From positions 1-54,775 of the forward strand of contig MVZN01000015.1 in the NCBI GenBank assembly GCA_002069125.1: a stretch of DNA of 54,775 nucleotides, read 5' to 3'. Positions 50,953 to 54,775 of this stretch are shown here, piece by piece. The notes below the pieces were generated by a model. The model had not been told where the DNA came from. It did no database searches and saw nothing but the letters and a program-made list of their open reading frames with translations. Every line of letters begins with the position of its first letter. Positions within the stretch are counted from its first letter, which is position 1. Made by a program: the position numbers and the translations under genes. Source of the stretch: Spirochaetes bacterium ADurb.BinA120 (GTDB lineage: Bacteria > Spirochaetota > UBA4802 > UBA5368).

Positions 50953-52896
50953 ATGCTTAAACCAAGATCGTTAAACCTGTTAGTACTTACCGCCCTGCTC
51001 TGCTCGTCGGCAGCATGGGCCCAGGATACACCCGCCGGTGATGCGACGCCGGAGGAAAAGACCGTCATCGGCGAAGTGGTTGTCACCGCCACGAAATCCA
51101 ACATCAACAAACGCGAAACCGGCGCCTCGGTCACCATCATCACCGAGAAGGAGATCGAAGAGCGCGGCAAGGCGAACGTAGTCGACCTCCTTAAAGACGT
51201 TCCGGGACTCACCATAGTCCGCGAGAACGACTTCGGCGGCAAGGCGAACGTATTTATTCGGGGGGCCAAGTCCGGAAACACCCTCATCCTAATCGACGGC
51301 GTGGAGTCGAACGATCCCTCGGCCTCCGACCGCTCCTTCGATTTTGCCAACCTGACAGCGGACAACGTGGAGCGTATAGAGGTGCTTCGCGGACCGCAGA
51401 GCTTATTGTACGGCTCGGACGCGACTGGCGGGGTGATAAACATAGTCACCAAACGCGGAAAGGGAAAGCCAAGCCTTAGCGTAAAGGCCGAGGCCGGGGC
51501 CTACTCCACATTCCGCGAATCTATATCGGTAAACGGGGGGAGCGAGGACGCCTACTACTCGTTCGCGGCAGGCCGAACCGACACAAAGGGCTTCTCTCAG
51601 GCCGCAAAGGCCCCCGGCGCGACGGAAGACCCGGAGAAGGACGGCTATTACAACACCACTCTCTCGAGCCGCCTGGGAATGCGCGTGCTTAACGAAGCCT
51701 GGTTGGATTTCAGCCTTCGCTACACCGACGCGAAGGCCGACCTGGACGACGGCGGCTACGCGGACGATCCAAACTACAGGGCCTACACAAAAAACCTGTC
51801 GGCCAAAGCATCGTTAGACCAGACACTCGCCGAATGGTGGAGCCATAATCTGAGCTTTATGTACTTGGATACCATGCGCCGCTACAAGGACAGCTCTCAC
51901 GACGGCGTGACCGAGGACGTCAATAGCTGGTATCAGGGAAATCAAAAGAAGGTGGAGTGGCGAAACACTTTCACGATGGGATCGTTAAACAGAATAATTG
52001 CGGGCGCGGAATATCGCGTCGACGAGGTGTCGCTCTACGACCATTCCGACTACGGCTTCGGGCCCAATACGAGCGAGATGAACGCCAAACGCCTCGACAG
52101 CCGGGGGCTTTATCTGGTGGATCACCTGCGCCTTTTCGAACGCTGGTTCACCACCGCCGGCGTTCGCGTGGACGACCACCAGGAATTCGGATCTCGCTTC
52201 ACCTGGCAGGCCAACAGCTCGTTTGCGATGCCGGTCACCGGCACGCGCCTCAAGGCGCTCTACGGCACCGGCTTCAAGGCGCCGTCGATCTACCAGTTGT
52301 ACGATCCCACCTATGGCAACAAGGGCCTCGATCCCGAGCGAAGCACAAGCTGGGAGGCCGGCATAGAGCAGCCTCTGGCAAACGGACTTCTGCTTCTCGA
52401 GCTCACTTATTTCAATTCAAGCTATAAGGACATGTTCGGGATGGATTCCATGTGGAAAACAACCAATATTGGCCGCGCAAGCGTAAATGGAATCGAATCG
52501 GCCATTACAATCAAGGCGTTTAAAACCCTCTCGCTTATAGCGAGCTTCACCTATCTTGACACCGAGGACAGGGAGACGGGCGAGGAGTTGCTGCGCCGCC
52601 CGAAATATCAGGCGGGAGCCAACCTCAACTGGGCCTTTCTGCCCGGGGGGAACCTCAATCTCTCGTACACCTACGGCGGCAAACGCGATGACGTATGGTT
52701 TGACGCCATGTTTACTCAGTACGACGTGACGCTCGACGACTACCACCGGCTGGACCTGTACGCCTCGTACTGGCTGAACGATCACTTACAGGTGTTCGGC
52801 CGAATCGACAACCTCACGAATGCGGACTTCCAGTATGTGGCGGGTTACCGGACAACCGGGCGCTCCTTCTACGCGGGCGCGAAAGCCACGATGTAG
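50953..52896 (+). CDS. btuB: TonB-dependent cobalamin receptor, BtuB-like
   Basis: This 647-residue outer-membrane receptor has a signal peptide (cleavage after AAWA, residue 23), a TonB box region (EVVVTATKSN near residue 43), and a plug domain (residues about 50-170). The plug carries VVDLLKDVPGLTI and VFIRGAKSGNTLILIDG near residues 76-115. A 22-strand barrel ends in FYAGAKATM. Substrate B12 is inferred from the riboswitch. A GGAGGAG element precedes the ATG, and the spacer 50784-50952 lacks other features. ExbB and ExbD in the window could energise it; no BtuF/C/D transport genes are visible. Confidence 0.93.
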   Translation: MLKPRSLNLLVLTALLCSSAAWAQDTPAGDATPEEKTVIGEVVVTATKSNINKRETGASVTIITEKEIEERGKANVVDLLKDVPGLTIVRENDFGGKANVFIRGAKSGNTLILIDGVESNDPSASDRSFDFANLTADNVERIEVLRGPQSLLYGSDATGGVINIVTKRGKGKPSLSVKAEAGAYSTFRESISVNGGSEDAYYSFAAGRTDTKGFSQAAKAPGATEDPEKDGYYNTTLSSRLGMRVLNEAWLDFSLRYTDAKADLDDGGYADDPNYRAYTKNLSAKASLDQTLAEWWSHNLSFMYLDTMRRYKDSSHDGVTEDVNSWYQGNQKKVEWRNTFTMGSLNRIIAGAEYRVDEVSLYDHSDYGFGPNTSEMNAKRLDSRGLYLVDHLRLFERWFTTAGVRVDDHQEFGSRFTWQANSSFAMPVTGTRLKALYGTGFKAPSIYQLYDPTYGNKGLDPERSTSWEAGIEQPLANGLLLLELTYFNSSYKDMFGMDSMWKTTNIGRASVNGIESAITIKAFKTLSLIASFTYLDTEDRETGEELLRRPKYQAGANLNWAFLPGGNLNLSYTYGGKRDDVWFDAMFTQYDVTLDDYHRLDLYASYWLNDHLQVFGRIDNLTNADFQYVAGYRTTGRSFYAGAKATM

Positions 52897-52920
52897 CGAA
52901 TCCAGCCTTCGGCAGACGGG

Positions 52921-52974
52921 GCTCTCCGAACTCATCCCCCCGGCCCCCTTCTCTTCGGGCAAGAGAAGGGGGAG
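52921..52974 (+). repeat. 54-bp hairpin repeat, copy 1
   Basis: The 54 bases are identical to 53255-53308. They start GCTCTCCGAACTCATC and contain an 11-bp perfect stem (CCCCCTTCTCT at 52944-52954 with AGAGAAGGGGG at 52962-52972) around TCGGGCA. The first copy begins 24 bases after the btuB stop and could act as a 3' end structure. Confidence 0.95.
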
Positions 52975-52983
52975 GTTGTAAGC

Positions 52984-53046
52984 AGTTAAAAGTTCAAAGT
53001 GGAAAGGAAAATAGTCGAAAGTCACAAGTCGAAAGTAGAAAGTTTG
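52984..53046 (+). repeat. Short AAAGT-type tandem repeats
   Basis: The phrase AAAGT occurs repeatedly at 5-14-base intervals (AAAAGTTCAAAGT, CGAAAGTCACAAGT, CGAAAGTAGAAAGT). The unit is a degenerate heptamer like GTCGAAA. A second small cluster (GTTCAAAGTTCAAAG) is at 53159-53173. Confidence 0.6.
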
Positions 53047-53097
53047 TGGGAAGGTATTTTATGGTTATGATTTAGAACTCCTTCTCTCATGAGAACT

Positions 53098-53135
53098 CCC
53101 CCTCTCCTCTCTTCCGAGCTTAATGGGAGAGGGGG
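53098..53135 (+). repeat. CCCCCTCTC-type hairpin, inverse-type copy
   Basis: CCCCCTCTCCT (53098-53108) pairs with GGGAGAGGGGG (53125-53135), 10 pairs plus one wobble. It is followed by CCGGGGGGTGAG, the complement of the CTCATCCCCCCGG that leads the 54-bp repeats, so it is a related element in inverted orientation. Confidence 0.7.
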
Positions 53136-53175
53136 CCGGGGGGTGAGGGCGTCGAGTAGTTCAAAGTTCAAAGCT

Positions 53176-53215
53176 CGGCCATAGGCATCAGCAAAACCCC
53201 CTCCGGGGGTGGCGC
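53176..53215 (+). repeat. Double-hairpin intergenic repeat, copy 2 (truncated)
   Basis: The 40 bases match the start of the copies at 42922 and 53476 up to GGTGGCGC, then diverge. The first hairpin (ACCCCC with GGGGGT) is kept, the second is lost. Confidence 0.8.
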
Positions 53216-53254
53216 TCGATCGTGCGCTGTTCAGAAGACTCCCGGTCGCCGGAA

Positions 53255-53308
53255 GCTCTCCGAACTCATCCCCCCGGCCCCCTTCTCTTCGGGCAAGAGA
53301 AGGGGGAG
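53255..53308 (+). repeat. 54-bp hairpin repeat, copy 2
   Basis: Identical to 52921-52974, same orientation, start-to-start distance 334 bases. Confidence 0.95.
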
Positions 53309-53417
53309 TTTGAATATCAAGCTTTCTTGCGATATCCGATATCCGGTCGGCAGTAGAGGCTTCAGATAAATTAGTCTGGATGTACCTTTGAAATTTCATA
53401 TGGATCGTGGCACGATC

Positions 53418-53446
53418 CCCCCTCTCTTTCGTTCAAAGAGAGGGGG
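53418..53446 (+). repeat. CCCCCTCTC-type hairpin with 12-bp stem
   Basis: CCCCCTCTCTTT (53418-53429) and AAAGAGAGGGGG (53435-53446) pair perfectly around CGTTC. It follows an 8-bp inverted repeat at 53402-53418. Confidence 0.8.
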
Positions 53447-53475
53447 TTAGGGGGTGAGTTGAATAGTTGAAAGCT

Positions 53476-53532
53476 CGGCCATAGGCATCAGCAAAACCCC
53501 CTCCGGGGGTGGCGCAAAGCGCCGGGGGCGTT
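53476..53532 (+). repeat. Double-hairpin intergenic repeat, copy 3
   Basis: Full-length copy with both hairpins (ACCCCC with GGGGGT, and GGCGC with GCGCC). It differs from copy 1 at a few positions in and near the loops. Confidence 0.85.
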
Positions 53533-53717
53533 TAGGAGTACCTGCGTTTTTTTATAATCCCAGAGAAGGCTCTCGCTTTTTTATCGTTATAAAGTCGAAT
53601 GGAAAAATATTCAGAGAAAAAGTAGAACCCCTCCCGGCGGTTGGCACATCCGGGGATAGCTCTGAGCGCCGTGGGCGCGAGGCCCGCAGCCCTGAATTAG
53701 GTAATACGCTAATTTTA

Positions 53718-53747
53718 TTTGACAAATACGCCAATAACCGGGTACAA
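53718..53747 (+). promoter_or_regulatory. Candidate promoter for the LysE-family gene
   Basis: TTGACA (near 53719-53724) is followed after about 18 bases by TACAAA, four of six matches to the -10 consensus. The distance to the ATG at 53762 is short, so the leader would be about 10 bases. The -35 and its flank (TTGACAAATACG) recur before lolC/E at 44821. Confidence 0.4.
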
Positions 53748-53761
53748 AGGCAGATTGCGTC

Positions 53762-54448
53762 ATGAACTGGGTCATTTTTTTGAAATTCTCGGTGCTGATC
53801 GGATTCAGCCTGTTTCTTGGTTTTCTTTCGGCCATTCCGGTAGGCGCCGTGCAGGTCGATGTCGCCAAAAAGGCCATAAACGGTCACCTTATGCCGGCCC
53901 TGGCCGTGGCGGCAGGGTCCGTGACCTCCGACTTCATATACGGAACGCTCACCCTTTTCGGAATAGGGCACTTTCTGGTACTAAAGCAATCCCAGATAAT
54001 CATCTATTCGCTCGGCATTCTGGTGCTGTCGTTTCTTTTATACCGCTCCTATCGGGAATACCGCCACGTCTACCATCCCGAGGACTCTCCGCTCGTGTAT
54101 AAAAAGCGCTTCTCCTTTTTAACGGGCTTCAGCATCGCCATTACGAACCCCGGCATCATAATATGGTGGATAATCGGCTTTAAGCTCTTCATCGACCTCT
54201 CGGTGTTCAGCGAGATCACGCCTCTTATAAAACTGCTCTTTGTTCTCGGGGGATGCGCAGGGCTGGGGGGCTACCTCATCTTCATCGCGCACGTGCTTCA
54301 CCGTATGGGCAAGGCCTTTCCGGAAAAGTACATCGACCGCATGCAGGTGGGGCTTCTGGTGCTGCTTGTGGCGCTGATCGGATATTTCGGCTGGCAGATC
54401 TTCTCGATCGCCTTCAATTATTCGCAGCCCCTTATGTCCGGAATATAG
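53762..54448 (+). CDS. LysE-family amino-acid exporter
   Basis: This 228-residue inner-membrane protein has six membrane segments. It carries the family N-terminal pattern GFLSAIPVGAVQVDVAKKAINGHLMPAL, where the segment after the first helix is normally PGP, and a second conserved patch TGFSIAITNPGIIIWWIIGF near residues 121-140. LysE proteins export amino acids or related small molecules. The Pro-Val-Gly instead of Pro-Gly-Pro and the distance from regulators make the substrate unclear. The gene stands alone between the repeat-rich spacer and a convergent gene. Confidence 0.85.
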   Translation: MNWVIFLKFSVLIGFSLFLGFLSAIPVGAVQVDVAKKAINGHLMPALAVAAGSVTSDFIYGTLTLFGIGHFLVLKQSQIIIYSLGILVLSFLLYRSYREYRHVYHPEDSPLVYKKRFSFLTGFSIAITNPGIIIWWIIGFKLFIDLSVFSEITPLIKLLFVLGGCAGLGGYLIFIAHVLHRMGKAFPEKYIDRMQVGLLVLLVALIGYFGWQIFSIAFNYSQPLMSGI

Positions 54449-54462
54449 GCGCAGCCGGAGGG

Positions 54463-54775
54463 CTACGAACCGCTGTAGAATTCCGGTGCGCAGTCCACAA
54501 CCGCCCGCTCGTTTGCCAATACGGAATCGACCTTTCCAAAAAACAAAGGGAACTCCACGCCGAGGTAAAAGCGCGAGGCGAGCGCTCGCCCAACAAAAAA
54601 CGATTTCCCCGAGTCCCCTTCCGCTTCGATGGGAAGGGCTGCCGGATCCATACCGGATTTTTCAATCGCCTTCGACAGGCCCCACAGGTGCATCCATGCG
54701 AGGCTCGCCATAAAAAAGGCCTGCTGCAGCACTGTGGCGTCCGCGTAGATTTGAAGGGTGTCGCGCGCCTCGTAG
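54463..54775 (-). CDS. Acyl-CoA dehydrogenase, C-terminal part (cut by window edge)
   Basis: The minus-strand frame is open to the right end of the window. The visible 104 residues (YEARDTLQIYADATVLQQAFFMASLAWMHLW... in part) match the C-terminal helical extension of long acyl-CoA dehydrogenases, in which a helix of the ARDxLxxYADAxVL type is followed by a segment like KSFFVGRALASRFYLG. The rest of the enzyme lies outside, so the flavin and active-site parts cannot be checked. The gene converges on the LysE gene with 14 bases between the stops. Confidence 0.7.
   Translation of the reverse strand, partial: YEARDTLQIYADATVLQQAFFMASLAWMHLWGLSKAIEKSGMDPAALPIEAEGDSGKSFFVGRALASRFYLGVEFPLFFGKVDSVLANERAVVDCAPEFYSGS

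Larger units (their letters stand above)
52897..53761. other. Gene-free spacer packed with dispersed repeats
   Basis: This 865-base spacer between btuB and the LysE gene has no plausible gene. It contains two identical 54-bp hairpin repeats, two further CCCCCTCTC-type hairpins (53098-53135 and 53418-53446), an inverted repeat at 53402-53418, two copies of the double-hairpin element, and a stretch of AAAGT-rich short repeats at 52984-53046. A possible leftover of the double-hairpin element is at 53620-53695. The promoter for the LysE gene lies at its right end. Confidence 0.7.

Noticed and set aside
52897-53761. CRISPR array or insertion sequence in the repeat-rich spacer
   Set aside because: The repeats differ in type and spacing, there are no uniform spacers, no transposase frame and no target-site duplication.

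Overview
The window is a GC-rich, densely coding stretch of a diderm (Gram-negative) bacterial chromosome. It carries BamA, Skp, LolC/E-LolD, ExbB/ExbD, a TonB-dependent cobalamin receptor and many exported or lipid-anchored proteins. The mix of HDOD, STAS, tail-anchored and PilZ-like (DUF1577-like) unknowns, together with a very large 2-hydroxyacyl-CoA dehydratase activase, best fits an anaerobic or facultative member of the Spirochaetota. That assignment is an inference; no rRNA or tRNA gene is visible to confirm it. About 54 genes are supported, including several very small ones (32, 42, 46 and 52 aa).

Layout. 206-5680 (+): a cation/proton antiporter fused to a PTS EIIA domain, a large membrane protein with LysM-like modules, an unknown protein and a compact histone-deacetylase-family enzyme. 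5677-10107 (-): membrane and exported unknowns, a PDZ lipoprotein, a 32-aa membrane peptide, an HDOD protein and a metallo-beta-lactamase-fold hydrolase. 10587-14782 (+): a tail-anchored unknown, a 42-aa ORF abutting glutamine synthetase, a Gfo/Idh oxidoreductase and a STAS protein. 14817-32943 (-): an envelope-biogenesis and housekeeping block. Read in the direction of transcription it is an alpha/beta hydrolase; gapA, tpiA, secG; ferredoxin, metK; a zinc ribbon; an outer-membrane barrel with exbB/exbD; bamA, skp and an L,D-transpeptidase; yajC, an unknown, secD, secF; a TPR-like membrane protein; ribD and ribE.

33098-36622 (+): a Cys-rich protein, a PEBP-like protein, a TetR regulator and a purine permease. 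36713-41781 (-): apt and the giant activase. The activase gene carries two in-frame insertions of palindromic repeat DNA. 42070-44527: a Uma2-family nuclease (+), a repeat-rich spacer, then an M23 peptidase and a cold-shock protein (-). 44886-49690 (+): lolC/E, lolD, a beta-CASP ribonuclease and a PilZ-like protein. 49732-50556 (-): a phosphopantetheinyl transferase. 50550-52896 (+): a promoter, a cobalamin riboswitch with a terminator, and btuB. 52897-53761 is a repeat-filled spacer, followed by a LysE-family transporter (+) and the C-terminus of an acyl-CoA dehydrogenase cut by the window edge (-).

What works together. The secG, yajC, secD and secF genes with bamA, skp and lolCD cover export and outer-membrane assembly. 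The cobalamin riboswitch should silence btuB when B12 is plentiful. gapA has a strong promoter 270 bases upstream and a leader with a terminator-like hairpin, so it is probably controlled by attenuation. The most unusual signal is the repeat family inside the activase gene. Three tandem hairpin units and one perfect 62-bp palindrome share a core that is read in the same frame at both sites, giving Ala-(Asp/Asn)-x-x-Pro-Arg. This recalls the protein-coding palindromic elements known from Rickettsia. I see no CRISPR array, transposase gene or defence island.
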